A stretch of 64,000 nucleotides of DNA from Dromiciops gliroides (GCF_019393635.1 NC_057863.1:642169306-642233305), one strand, 5' to 3'; shown: positions 1 to 12,995, counted from the first letter of the stretch. A program made the numbers and translations. Notes: generated from the sequence alone by a model not told the origin.

Positions 1-187
1 CTTCTTACACCTCTTTCCTCCCCTTTACTCTGCAATCCTCCATCTCCAGACTTTGGGCATTTTCCCCTGGCTGTGCCTCCTGCCTAGAATGCTCTCTCTC
101 TTCATCTCTACCTCCTGGTTCCTCTGGCTTTCTTCAAGTCCGAGCTAAAACCCCACCTTCTTCAAGGAGGCTTTCCTGATACCTTTT

Positions 188-330
188 TTTTGTGTGTGAG
201 GCAATTGGGGTTAAGTGACTTGCCCAGGGTCACACAGCTAGTAAGTGTTAAGTGTCTGAGGCCAGATTTGAACTCAGGTCCTCCTGACTCCAGAGCCAGT
301 GCTCTATCCATTGTGCCACCTAGCTGCCCC
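188..330 (-). mobile_element. Marsupial tRNA-derived SINE
   Basis: Reverse complement of a SINE beginning GGGGCAGCTAGGTGGC, with the Pol III B-box-like GAGTTCAAAT and ending in a poly(A) (here poly(T)). Flanked by a 14-bp target duplication TCCTGATACCTTTT (174-187 and 331-344). It lies inside an L2 copy. This family, of the SINE1_MD/WSINE1 type by memory, is the commonest repeat in the window. Confidence 0.92.
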
Positions 331-373
331 TCCTGATACCTTTTAATGTTAATGCCTTCCCTCTGTTGATTTT

Positions 374-1134
374 ATTTTCCCAATTTTTCTTCTACCTTTC
401 TTATTTGATTTTTAAAAATTCTTTATGAGCTCTTCCAAGAAGGCTTTTTGAGCTTGAGGCCAATTCATCTTCCCCTTTGAGGTTTCATATGTAGGCGTTT
501 TGACATTGTTGTCCTTTTCTGAATTTGTGTTTTGATCTTTCTTGTCACCATAGTGGCTTTCTATGGTTAGGGCTCTTTTTTGTGTTTTGCTTATTTTCTA
601 GCCTGTTTCATGATTTTTTGAGCTCTGTTCCTGGAGTACCAGGGACACTGTCCCAAGCTTTTTGCACTGGGGGTAAGAGGCCTGGTCACTGGCTTTCTTG
701 CTTGGGCCTCCAGGGCTGCCAGCTTGCTCACTGCACTACAGTCGCCTAGTCTAGTCATGCCTGTTCTGTCTTGGGTTTCAGGGCTGGCAGTTTGCCTACT
801 GTTCTGGGGCTTAGAGGTCTCATAGCTGGCCTGATGTGCCACTGGCCTACTGAACCAGGACCCTGGGGCCTCAGTTGCTGATCTGTGCTGTAGCTAAGAG
901 TCTCCCACTGGCTTGCCCAGACACTGACTGTGCTGGGCTGCGCTCCCCTTTTACCAAAGTGAGAAAGACTTTTCCTGAAGTCATTCTAAGTTATTTTAGG
1001 CTGGAAAATTATCTCACTCTATCTTTTTGTTGGTTCTGTCATTCCAGAATTCATTTAGAGCCTTGTTTCTGAGGGAAACTGGGGAGAGCTCAGGAAACTT
1101 CCTGGCTTCTCTCTGCAATCTTGGCTCCACCCCG
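374..1134 (-). mobile_element. L1 5' UTR / ORF1-start fragment with target duplication
   Basis: On the minus strand it starts GGGGTGGAGCCAAGATTGC, the hallmark of an L1 5' end, runs through a 5' UTR and stops in the A-rich start of ORF1. It is flanked by CTGTTGATTTT at 363-373 and 1135-1145. The same 5' UTR type occurs in the longer element at 55259-56830. No ORF2 and no L1 3' end are present. Confidence 0.75.
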
Positions 1135-1319
1135 CTGTTGATTTTCTGCAATTTATCCTGTATATACATTGTTTATACATAGTTGTTTGCACACTGTCTC
1201 CTCATTAGACCGAGCTTTTTGAGACCAGGGACTGTCTTTTGTCTTTCCTTGAATTTCCAGAGCTTAGCCCATAGTAGGCACTCAATAGATGCTAGTTGAC
1301 TGCCTGTCTGTCTTAGAGG

Positions 1320-1560
1320 AGTTTGTGAAGAGGTATGATGTATAACAAGCCTGGAAAGGTGGTCTGGAGTTCAGTTGGGATGAACTTTAAATGCCAAATA
1401 GAGGAATTTGTAGGTGATCCTAGGGGCAACAGGGAGTCACTGGAGGCTTTTGAGCAGGGCAGGGATGTGGTTAGAGCTGTGCTTTAGGAACAGCACTTTG
1501 GCAGCACTGGGGAAGATGAAATTGGAGCAGTGATTCAAGGCAGACAGAAACACAAAATGA
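1320..1560 (-). mobile_element. L2/CR1-type ORF2 fragment
   Basis: Resembles the antisense of the L2 reverse transcriptase region (GGAGGCTTTTGAGCAGGGCA and AGGGATGTGGTTAGAGC). Degenerate and short; no frame. Confidence 0.5.
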
Positions 1561-1993
1561 CTTAGATGAAAACACAAGGCAAAAAACGACCAAGAAACAA
1601 AACCCTAACAATCCCAAAAAACAGGGGCTGAGAAAAGGAACTAGAAACAGAGACGGAGATCTTGTTCCATTCACGTGTCTTTGCTGCCTCATGGCAAACC
1701 TCCCATTCAACCTGAGCCAGCTCACTCAGCTGTTATTCTCCATCACTGCTCCTCTGATGGGCTGTACCCTGGGCGTTTCTCCCTCATGAGGTATTCCCCC
1801 ATACACACCTTTGAGTGAGACCAATGGTTTCTCTCCCCGGGTGCCCTTCTCCCCACCCAACGCTCTAAATTCCTTTGGTTAGGAAACTGGGATATTATTT
1901 GCACTCTGTCCCTCCCTGCCTGCTCTCCTAGCTCCCTCCTGTTGCAACACAGACACCCAATTAGAGCTCATTACCTTATCATCAGCTTGGCCA

Positions 1994-2067
1994 TGAATCA
2001 CAGGGGGTGGAGGCATCTGGGGGCCCATCCCACTTTGTCACCTCCCTCTACCTGTCAATGTATAAGG
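1994..2067 (+). promoter_or_regulatory. DMKN: Proposed DMKN beta promoter (TATA-like box, AP-1-like site)
   Basis: TATAAGG at 2061-2067 would place the start of transcription near 2090 and give a 5' UTR of roughly 185 purine-rich bases before the ATG at 2276. A near-AP-1 heptamer TGAATCA lies at 1994-2000. The box is weaker than those of the alpha form and KRTDAP, and a start elsewhere or a non-coding first exon further upstream is possible. Confidence 0.5.
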
Positions 2068-2275
2068 AGCAGTGACTGGATGAAGGATTTTGGAGAGTCA
2101 GGGGAACCAAGGAAAGAAGAGAGGGCCAGAGAAACAGAGGGAACAAAGACTCAGGGGAGGTTGAGAACAGAGTGAATTAGAGACAGAGACAGAGACAGAG
2201 AGAAGAAACAAGAAGGAGAAGGGAAAGTGAGAGACAAGAAGAATAAAAGCTAAGAGAAAAGGAGAGGAGGCAGAG

Positions 2276-2806
2276 ATGAAATTGGAGGAATTCCTTCTTG
2301 GCCTTATATTGACCCTGTCTTTCAGGGGCAACTGGGGAGTTCCTCTGGTTGCTGAAGGCCCTGGGGAGTTGGCAGCTGGAGGAGAGATTGGTAACGGAAT
2401 TGGGGAGGCTTTAGGCCATGGAGTTGGAGAGGCTGTCAAACATGGACTTTCAGAGGCCGCTAACCATGGAGCTAAGGAAGCTGTTGGCCATGGGGTTGGA
2501 GAGGCTGTCAAACACGGACTTTCAGAGGCCACCAACCATGGAGCTAAGGAAGCTGTTGGCCATGGGGTTGGAGAGGCTGTCAAACACGGACTTGCAGAGT
2601 CCGCTAACCATGGAGCTAGGGAGGTTGTTGGCCCTGGGGTTGGGCAGTCACTTGGTCATGGGTTGCAGGATGTAGGTAATGCCGTCAGTCATGCTGGGAG
2701 CTCTGTGGGCAACGATATCAGTAAGGCTGGCGAGGCTATCGGTCATGGAATGAATTCTGCCCATCGTCCATGGCTGGGAATCCCTCATGGGGCCAGTAAT
2801 ACTAAT
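2276..2806 (+). CDS. DMKN: DMKN exon 1: signal peptide and Gly-His repeat domain
   Basis: Encodes residues 1-177. Residues 1 to about 21 (MKLEEFLLGLILTLSFRGNWG) form a signal peptide with a hydrophobic core. Residues 38-160 are built from 8-residue units of the form G/K/N-H-G-x-x-E-A-x, as in the dermokine and suprabasin N-terminal domain. The ATG is the first in this frame after the TATA-like box. The donor is GTGAGT after codon 177, phase 0. This is by far the longest exon of the gene. Two overlapping open frames on this stretch come from the repeats and are not genes. Confidence 0.93.
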
Positions 2807-5800
2807 GTGAGTGGAAGGGAAGAGTGAAAGAACAGAGGGGGGAACTGTCAGGAGGTAGATGGGTTGTGGGTATCAGGAAAACTGGAGCATGAGTGGGGTT
2901 CAAATGTCCACAGGCCCCCATGTCCTGTCCTGTTCTCCATCTGCTGCCCTTCTGTCTCTCTTTTATGTTGCTTCTTTCTTGGGGTCTTCCTCTCGATCTC
3001 TGTCTCCCAGTGGCACCTCCTAATATCCCTTCCCAGTCAGTAAAGGACACCAACTCCAAGGATGCTCTCTTTGCAGGCACATGGTGGCCAGCTTTTATCT
3101 GGAGGTCATGGAATCGCTGGAACCCACGGCTCTCATACTGGTCATGGGCTCTTGGGGGGTCATGGAAGCACAAGCAGCAGTGGAACCAGCTCTCAGAATG
3201 GTCATGGGCTCTTGGGAAGTCATGGAGGCCAGGGAAGCCACGTTGGAGGCCACTCTCAAGGAAGTGAGGGCAGCTTATCCAGCCAGGGGACCAATTCTCA
3301 GGTAAATAAACTCAGCCCATCCCCAGCCTTCTCTCTCAAATCTTTTTACTTATCTCAACTCCCTCCCTCCTCTCCCTGTATCGCCATCCTAACCCAGAGT
3401 CCTCTTCTCCACATGTTACTTCAATCTCCTTCATTGCAGGGGAGTAATTCAGGCAATGGGAAGCTGGCAGAGAGAAGCAGCAACCAGGAATCAGGGGTAA
3501 GAGTGAAATCCAGGGAGGAGATTGGTAGGAAGAGGGGAGTTGTAGACTGGACAAGATGGTGGTGGGTGAGGGAAGAAGAGCCTGATGAAAGGTGGATTGG
3601 GGGAAGTGGGGAAGGTGATGAGGGGAAGAAATAAGAGTAAGAGGTAAGTTGGATGAGGAGAGGCAGGAAGGAGGGATAATGGGAAGAAGCTGGATGTTTG
3701 GGGTGGGTGGGTGGGGGGATGGAAAGGAAGAAGAGACAGGAATGACGACCAAACCTGGAGGAATAGACTAGATGGAGAGGGATTCGGATTCTGGCTTGAG
3801 GGGATTGAGACTCCTTAACTCCTCAATCTACTTTTCCCCTTAGTGTACCAACCCCCAGTCCTCTGGATCATCCAGTGAAAATGCCTCCGGGGTAAGAAGA
3901 TATGGGGAAACTGAAATATGTTGTGGGTGTGGGGAAGCTTATCTCTCTGCTCATTCCAAGTGTCCACACAGGAAAAGAAAGGAGAAGAGAGGGAGGGGAT
4001 GGAGGATAAATGAAAGCAGTAATCTTGATTTCTCTGACTGTGTGTCACTTCCTTTCTCTTAGAGAGGCTTAGACTCACCCTCAGCATCCCCTACTCAGAC
4101 CTCCTATGCAAACTTTCCAAAGGTGAGCCTTATGTCACAGGCAGGAAGCTCTGTATGTACAAAGGGCTGGGATGGCTGTCTTTGGTGAGCATGCAGTGTC
4201 TAAGGTGTGGTGGTGATGAAGGGTTGCTGTCTGGATAAGGGGAAAAATACTTAGACGTTGGCATCAATGCCAACAAGGGCAAATGGACACAGTGCAAAAG
4301 GAGTCCCCATTGACAAAAGGACAGAGGTGATAGAATGGACAATTTAAGAAAGGAAGACTGTTAACAAGGGAGGAGTTTTAAAGGAGAACCGAAGAAGGGG
4401 AGAGGAAGGGGGAACTGGCCCATGAATCATCATAGGGTCATGGATGCGAGAGCTGGGAGAGACCTTAGAGGCCAACCACTTCATTTTGCAGATGAGAAAA
4501 CTGAGGCCCACATGGTGAAATGACTTGTTCAAAGCCGCATAGGTTCAAGGGACAGAGTCACTTCAAAGCTCCCTTTCTATTCCATCCTAAGCTCAGAGGC
4601 AGCAGAGGTCAGTCAGTTAATCACCAAGCATTTGTTAGGTGACGCAGTGGATAGAGCACTGGAGTCAGGAGGACCTGAGTTCAAATCTAGCCTCAGACAC
4701 TTGATACTTACTAGCTGTGTGACCCTGGGCAAGTCACTTAATCTCATTTGCCTCACCAAAAAAAAAAAATTAAATTAAAATTAAAAATTAAATTAAGGAC
4801 TCATCTATGTGTCAGGCACTTGTGCTGCTAAGTGGTAGGGATGAAAAAAAAAAAGCAAAAAACAGTCCCTGCCCTCAAGGAGCTTACAATCTAATGGGGG
4901 ATACCACATGTACACAACTATGTATCAACAGGAAATATACAGGATAAATTGGAGGTAGCTTCAGAGGGAAGGCTCTAGGGTTAGGGAGGGGTAGAAAAGG
5001 CTTTTTTTTTTTCTTTCAGAAGGTGGGACTGTAGCTGAGACTTGAAGGAAGCCAGAAGGGAGAGATGAGGAAGGATGTGTTTCTTCAGAGGAATGCACTG
5101 GCACTGGCAAAGCTTTCCTGCAGAAGATAGGATCATTTAGGAGGGGAGCAGATATGGGTGGTCCACAGTCCCATGATGTGATGGGCTGGTGAAAGAGGGA
5201 AAGGGAGATTGACAGACTTCAATATGGCCAGAGATTGCATGCTCTGGTCCTGGCCGAATGATTCTAACTGGATTAACTCGCTTCTGCATTCATTCTTTCT
5301 GCCCCCAATAACCCTATTCCAAATTTCTGCCCAGGAAACAAACTCAGAAGCAGCCAGTGGGGGGAGTAGCAACAACCAGGTAAGCATTCTGAAGAGCTCT
5401 CCTGGTTACTGAGCTCTAAGGGTGGGGGAAGCATGGAGGCTGTTTCCCAGACCTCCCTGATTCCACTGTGATCTTAGCCTCCTGACCCAGACCTAATCTC
5501 AACTTCAAAGAAGAGCCTGCGATCCAAGTCCCCTCCATAATAAGAGGCACATTGCTTTCCAAATATGTTTGTATTCCTTAAGCAACCCACCAGTTGAGGA
5601 GCTGGGGAAGGTGCTTGGGGGAAGGGATGGTTGGGGACAGGAGGAGAGAGAAGCCATTGGAGATGACATTAATTGCTGACCTACAAAGCCTGTGTGAATT
5701 GATTACTATACTCCCAAGTCCTTTTATGTCAACTTCAGAATTCTCCATTCTTTCAGGGATCTACATCATCATCTTCTGGCAGTGGTGGAAGTAGTGGAGG

Positions 5801-5816
5801 GAGTGGCACTCAAGGG

Positions 5817-5852
<36 letters not shown>

Positions 5853-8464
5853 TGGGAGAGGCAGTTCAAGCAGTAGGGCTACTGGAAAGGCAGGTGCTGG
5901 GATTAGGGGTTTGGAACTAGATTAGGGTTTCAGGATGGGGCTCAAGTTCTGATTTGGATCTTTGGGGTTGTGACTGAGTTCCTGTGATTTTATGGTCTGG
6001 GTTTATAGTGCCAAGGTCTGCCACTAAAACTTTATTCTCTTTTCCCCTCCCAGTGTGAGAATACAGACACTGGAAGTCAGGTGAGATTCAGAAGCTGTTA
6101 ATTGGTGATTCCCATCATCCTTCTTACCAGTAACACTACTCTTAGGAATAATAACTTTAACCCCAACCCTTCTCTTTACCACTTATCCCAATCTTATTTT
6201 TCATCTCAACCCAACCCCAACTACAAGGTCCCCTCAGTCCTAACAAGGAACTCTGACCCTCTTCCTAGGAGGTATAATTTAATGGGACATAACATATATA
6301 CGTGCGCATGGAAATAAGTTTTAAAATTCACAGAACAATAGTCAGGGGCAAGTCTCTACAAGCACTAGCTTTATAAACAGGTGAGACTGTGCCAAGGTAT
6401 GTTACACACCAAGACAATTTAAATGTACACCATGGAGATTGCCGGTGAATACAATGGGGAAGTCTTTGACAAAGTGAAGAATATTTTCCCATGATAAATA
6501 ACTACCCCTCCTGTTTTGTTTATTTTGTGCATCCTGATGCCATCTCAGTTTTGCTTAAAGCAAGGCATGCTGGCAACTCAGGAAGCATATGTAGAGGCTT
6601 AGGAGATAAAGAAGGGAGTACTCAGTCTTTAATGAGGTTAACCATTAAGGGATGGGGTTTTTTTGGAGATGAGTTTGCCACAAGGCTTGGTGAAAGTAAT
6701 CCCCATCCTTGGTCTCTCCCTTCCTCTCACCCAGGGAAGCAACTCTCAGCACGGTGGCCAGTCTGGACACAGCTCTAACAGTGGGTCTTTCACCCGGGTA
6801 AGGAGCCTGGAAACTGAAGGTCTTTCTTAGAAGGAATAAGCCAGACCATGTCAAGGAGAATGGGGAATAGTTCCCAACCGTCTGTGCTAATGAAGGGAAG
6901 CTGAGGGGCACAGTCTTCAAATTCTCTTTCTGGGCTTGGATTGTACTTTGTTCCTTTCATGGAACACACGTGTATCTAATGATCTGGAACTCCTATGGTC
7001 TTACATAAATAATGAAGTTGCACTGTGAAGAGTTCACTGGGGAGAAGCTGGAAAAACGTCTAGTCTCCCCACCCTTAGTTCCTGTCTGCTCCTAACTCTC
7101 AGACTGAGTCAAAGAATCAACCTAAGTTGGGCCTTTCCTACTTTTTTTTTTAGTAAGGCAATGGGGGTTAAGTGACTTGCCCAGGGTCACACAGCTAGTA
7201 AGTGTTAAGTGTCTGAGGCCGGATTTGAACTCAGGTCCTCCTGAATCCAGGGCTGGTGCTCTCTCCACTGCGCCATCTAGCTGCCCCTTTCCTACTCTTT
7301 TGACCCATTCTTCCTCTTCCTAAAATTGGAGCTTGCTGGGCTCCCACCTTCTCTGGAAGACGATAAAGAAAAGAAAGTGCTTTGGTTTCAAAAATCTCCC
7401 CTCCCAAACTCCGGTTTGGCAGAAGGGTGTTTGTAGGGATGACTATGGATTGATAACATCAAGTAAGCAACAGGAGGTGATACTGTCAACAACGGAAAGG
7501 TGAAACAAGATTTTCATGCTCCACATAGAGATAGGGATCAGGTTTTGCCGAGGGAAGGAGGGAGGTAACCTGTCTGCTTCATAGGGTTCTAGAGTCCTTT
7601 ACGTCCCTACCTACACGTTAAGAAGTCCTCCCATCCATTGGGAGAGAGTCCAAAAGGTTTTCAAGAAAACCTCAACTTCTTTAAGATCCTGGAGATTTCT
7701 AGTTACCCCCAATTCTCTTCCCCAACCCCAGTCTTCTCAGCTTCTAACTTTCTGTTTCATCTTCCCACAGGAAACATTCAATCAGGGGAATCAGCCCTTT
7801 GGAGGCTCCAATAACCAGGTGAGGATGGAATGAGGCATGGGTTTGGGAGGAAATTGAGTTGATGGACAGGATGCTGAGTTTCCTTGTCTCTGGAGGCTTG
7901 AATTGTTTTCCTCTCCTCTTTCCAGGGATCTAGCTCAGTAGGACAGAGTGGAAGTTATGGGAACAATTTTGTGAGTCGTACTTTATTTCTCCATTGCTGG
8001 TCAGAATTATGTCTGATGGATGAAAGTCAGACAAAATTAGCTGGGACATTGCTGGGTGTGTCCAACTCCTGAGGTCCTGATGGCTCAGTCAAGCCTTCAT
8101 CACACACAGGTCACCTGTAGGATCCATAGTCCTCTACTAGGTGCTGGGAGAAAAATCAAACCCAGCTCCTGATCCTAGAAACCTTAGTTGGGCAAAAAGG
8201 TATACACGCACACACAACCATGAAATTGTTATGGTGGAAAATGGAGTACAGCGTTTGGGGTAGGGGTTGGGGTTCTTAGGAATTCCTCTTTAAAGAATTA
8301 CACCCTCCTGCACGCAAAAGCAGTTAGAATAAGAATGTTCAAAAGGCAATATAGCATCAAGGACAAACATGTTGGGACTGCTAAGGAGCCAGTGGAGCTA
8401 ATCAGGAAGGGCTTCCAGAGGAGGCCAGACTGAAGCTATTTTAAAGAATGGATGAAAAAAAATG

Positions 8465-8529
<65 letters not shown>

Positions 8530-11500
8530 CGAAATGGGTGGGACATGAAGAGGAGAGCATCCTGGGTGGGTGGGGGAGTGGGGGAGTGTTCTTGCCATTT
8601 GAAGGGATGAAAAAAAAAAATCAGGCCAGAACAAAGGAGGGAAGAAGAGGGAAATTAGTTAGAGATGACTTATAGAAGAGAGGAATGTCCAGTTCCACCA
8701 GTCTTGATAACTCCTTGGTTGTTCGATAAGAGAATTTCAAAATGGGGAGGGGACCCATTGCCAAGATCGGGGAAGAAACACTGACTCTGGAGCTAGGAAG
8801 TTACTAGCTGCACTCGAGAGAGTCCAGCAGATTTAAGGTTAGACTACCCAGGATTTTTCAAAATATTTGAAAAACTCTGGGTTCAAATGCAAATGAAGTG
8901 TTCAAAGAGAAGGGGCAGAGGACCGGGAACTCTGAACAAGTGTGAGTGTTGGCTGGGACATCTTGTTCACCACAGTATGAAAGTGTAATAATTTAGGTGG
9001 TGGGAAATTCTACCTGAAGGGGGACAGGCAGACCAATTAACAGAATAAGTAATATTCTATTATAGTCTAATAATAGTCTATTCTAATCATAGAAAGTGTC
9101 AGCTTTTATCATGACTATGTTTACGTTAATCCATGAATGGACAAAGTGGTGTTTCTATTATACAAAGTCCTTCCCTGCCCCCTAATCTCAAATTTTCCAT
9201 ATTACTTTGTATTATTTTCTACTTTGTAGGGAAGTTATGTTTACATGTCTTATTTCCACTGTCACACTTTCAATTCAATTCGATATAGCAAGAATTCAGC
9301 AAAGCACTGACAACTCTGGAGATAAGGAGGAGGAAAAAAAACCCCAAAGTCCCTGTCCTCAGGAAGCTTACACTCTACCAGGATAGATAATATGAACACA
9401 GATCACAGGACTATAGACCTAGGGGTGGAATGGACCTCAGCAGCCATCTATTCCAACCCTCTCATTTCATACTTGAGGAAACAGACCCAGTTAGGCTAAG
9501 TCAGGTTCCATGGGGAGGGAGCAACTGGGGCAAGATTTGAACCCAATGCCTCGGTAGTCTTTTTACATATAAGTAAATTCAGAGTAATCAGAGAGAGTGG
9601 AGAACGATAACAGGAGGGTGTGGCTAGATCTCTGGAGAGATGCCCGGGAAGTAGGGTTGCCTGAGCTGAACTTAAAAAGGAAGACAAAGATTCCAAGAGC
9701 TGCAAATGAGAAGGGGGTATGCCATAATAAGCTCTTCCAAGGCAGGAGTGGTTTCTGATTTCTCGTGGAGTGGAAATAGCCCTAGACTTGGTGTATAGGA
9801 CCTGAGTTCAAATTCTATTTTCCTCACTTAAAAGCTCTGTAACCTTGTTCTTGTCACCTTTCCACATCCCCATCCCTTTACTTGGAAAGTGGGAAAGATA
9901 ATGTGTATTTCATAGGGCCACCATGAGGTGGGTTCATTATAGACTAAGGCACAACCTTATATCTTCTGTTCTCTTCTCTGTCTCTCTTTATCTCCGTCCC
10001 TCTCTGTGTCTGTCTCTGTGTTTGTCTCTGTTTCCACCTCTGTCTCCGTCTCTCTCTGTCTCTTTGTCTCTCTTTCTCCCTCTCTCCCCTACAATGCTGT
10101 GCCCTTAGTGGTCATTTCTTGAATGTTACTTTTGGCCAAGGGTGACTAAGACTTGGGGCAGGAGACAGAGGGGCCAGGAGAGTAGGCATATACTTAGGAG
10201 GTAGTCAGAGGTGGATAGAGAGAAGAGTCAAGAGTTTCTTACTCGTCACTCCAGAAAGACAGCTCTCCCTGGAGGCAGATTTTAGGCCCTGACACAGGGG
10301 AGCAAGGGAGCAGGTTTCACGTGATGACATTAAGGTCAGATTGGGACAAGGCAGACTAGGACAGAGAAGGACTAAGGCTCGAGATGAGGGGGGAGGGCAT
10401 GGTTTGAAAGAATGCCCAGGTATGCAGAACTTGGGCATTCACTTTTCTTTGACCTCTTCTACAGGGATCTGGGTCTAACACGGCTGGAGGAGAAATAGGA
10501 GAAACTCAAATCAATGGTGAAAATAGTGTCTATGTAAGTCCTGTCATGACTGGCATTTTACATTTCCATGTGGGGTGGGGGAATGGGGTCAGCTTGGAGT
10601 CATGGCATTTGTGGGCCCACTGTTGCCTTGCAGTGTGGCCTTGACACCAACCTGTTTCTGCCCCGATTTTCCTCCTCTTCTGGGACCAGGTATCCTGCCT
10701 GTAAATCTTGTCGTCTTTGTATGACCCCCTCACCCCTTTTCTCATTTTTGCTCCTTAGAACTCTCCCAATGCTCAAGGCTTCTTCAACTTTGATACTTTC
10801 TGGAAGGTAAGTCTGGTAACTAGCCTCCTCTTCCCTCCTGACCAGTTTCTCCCAATGCAGACTGTTCAGGTGTACAGGGTGCCTGGGGCTTGTATTGGGA
10901 ACGTGCCTCTCATTCTTAGGTTCTGAAAGCTGCCTGCATTCTGGTCTAATTCTGCTCCTCCTTTCTCTGCAGAACTTTAAATCCAAGCTGGGTTTTATTA
11001 ACTGGGACGCCATAAACAAGGTAAGGGCCAGACTGGGAGGCCAGGGCATAGGGGTGTCCTTCGAGGGGAGATGAGTAGAGGGGAAAGAGGGAGTAAGATT
11101 CCAGACCCAGACTGATGTCTCCAAGGGAATATACGCCTCGGAGAATGTTGGTGCTTGGAGATTGTCTAGGACCATCCCCTTATGTTACTGAGGAAGGGAT
11201 GGGGAGCCTAGAGAAGTGACTGGATAACAAGCCAGAACTCAAAGCCGGGTCTTCTGACCTCAAGTCCCATGCTCATCCCGACACACCCCGAGGATGCTGA
11301 AGAAGGGCTTATGTCATGGATCTGGAGGAGACTAGAGGCAGAGGAGAAGATGCCTCTGGGTCCTTGGAAGAGAGAGAGTATTTTGTGGCAGAGACCTGGA
11401 GGTTGTGGACAGGACATGGCTAGGACTCATTAATGCCTTCCCCCTACAATCTTTGGTGCCTTGGTTTCCCTCTCAGGATCTTCCTAAAGCAAACTAACCT

Positions 11501-12995
11501 ATCCAATTCTCATGGTACCTGGGAGGGGGGAGAGGAGGTAGGGTAGATAGTGAGAGGAAGTATGGGACAGAGAAAAGAGCAGAGGACCTGGGTTCAAATT
11601 CCAGTTTCTGCTACTACTGGTGTAGAGCCACCTCTCTGGGCTTCCGTTTTTTGATAGAAAATGAGGGGAATGGCGCATGAGGGACCTTCCAGCTCTAGCT
11701 ATAGGATGTTATGTATCGAGCGTGGCAAGGCTGGTCAGGGGTGGGAGCCAGGACATGCATGAGCATGAGCACATCAGTGCAGAAACTTAGACATCTGAGA
11801 CCATGCTCCACTTCCTTCTTGCAAGTAATTTGTACTGGCTTGGGCATCTCATTGTCATTTTGGGCTGAGTGATACACTTGGGAGGTGATCACCTACTCAC
11901 AGCTCAGGAGAATGAACTGGGTTGGGAGGATTTCCCAAAGACTGAAGGGGGAAGGACACCTGGGTAATTCCAAGTAGAAAATAGAGGATTGAGGAATTGT
12001 GGTCCCCACCCTCACAGGATGTGTGGTCTGACAGAGAAGACACAGGACCCATTTTCAGGGAACTTCTGGTCTAATAGAGAGATGCAGCTCCTCAGGGACC
12101 ATATGAACTCAGAGAGTTTGTGGTCAGATTAGGGAGACAGGACAAACACACACAATATATACCCATGAAAGAGATGTACAGATATTAATAGACTATTACA
12201 TTAAATGTAAACAAATATGATGAAACTAAGTTCTGGGATGCAAGGGAGATAAGGTCAGGAGGGCAGCTACTATGAAGAAGCCTTCCGGGAAAATGCAGGG
12301 AATTTTGCCTTGGACACAATGGACAACAGGGCACTACTGGGGAGGTTCTGGACCATCCAACCATGACCCCACACACTTCATAGTCCATCCTTCCCAGAAT
12401 CCCTACCCCCAGCCCAGAGCTCTCTCTCAGAGCTTATTTTTTTGCCCAGGACCAGAGGAGCTTTCGCATCCCGTGATTTCCAGACGAGGAGTTGCCAGAT
12501 GGATGGGACCCTCAGGCCCCTCTCCCAAATCCCCTAAAATGAGAACATCACCTTCTCCTTTAAATAAACCGCAGCTCCCCTGCACTCCTGGTCTCTGCTC
12601 TTTCTTGCCGCCTTTTCCATGTTTAAGGGGGAGAGGGTTGGAAGGGGAGAGTGAGGTGCCAAGACTTGGGAGGGGGAGTTGGGCACAACAGTAGAGGGAA
12701 GAACTGGGCAGAGAGGTCTCACCACTGAGCTCTCCCACCAGGTCTTATTCCTTTGACAATGGAGAGGAGCTGGGGTAAATCCAAGGCAAAAAATTTGGGT
12801 AATGAGGCTGAGATAATAGCGCTGTACACTCTGGGCTTTCCCATCTTCCTTTCCACTTCACTGCCCAGAATTGAGGTTTTCTCCACTCAGTCCACCAACC
12901 TCTCCCTTAGAGGCTCCAAGCTGTCTGTGTGTCCAACTCCTCCCAAGTCTTTAGTCACCATGAAAGACTGTTGGCGGCAATGATGTTGGGGAATG

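Larger units (their letters stand above)
1..1320 (+). mobile_element. L2 LINE 3' end, interrupted twice
   Basis: L2-type 3' sequence (TGGGCATTTTCCCCTGG, then CTTCAAGTCCGAGCTAAAAC, ending GTAGGCACTCAATAGATGC) is split by a SINE at 188-330 and an L1 5' fragment at 374-1134. The host L2 is therefore older than both. Confidence 0.8.

Noticed and set aside
2098-2583. A 161-codon minus-strand frame with regular TASPTPWP repeats
   Set aside because: It is the antisense shadow of the 72-bp coding repeat of DMKN exon 1; repeats keep all frames open. No homology or promoter.
2418-2675. A second plus-strand frame inside DMKN exon 1
   Set aside because: Shifted reading of the same in-frame repeat; the true frame has the signal peptide and the dermokine match.
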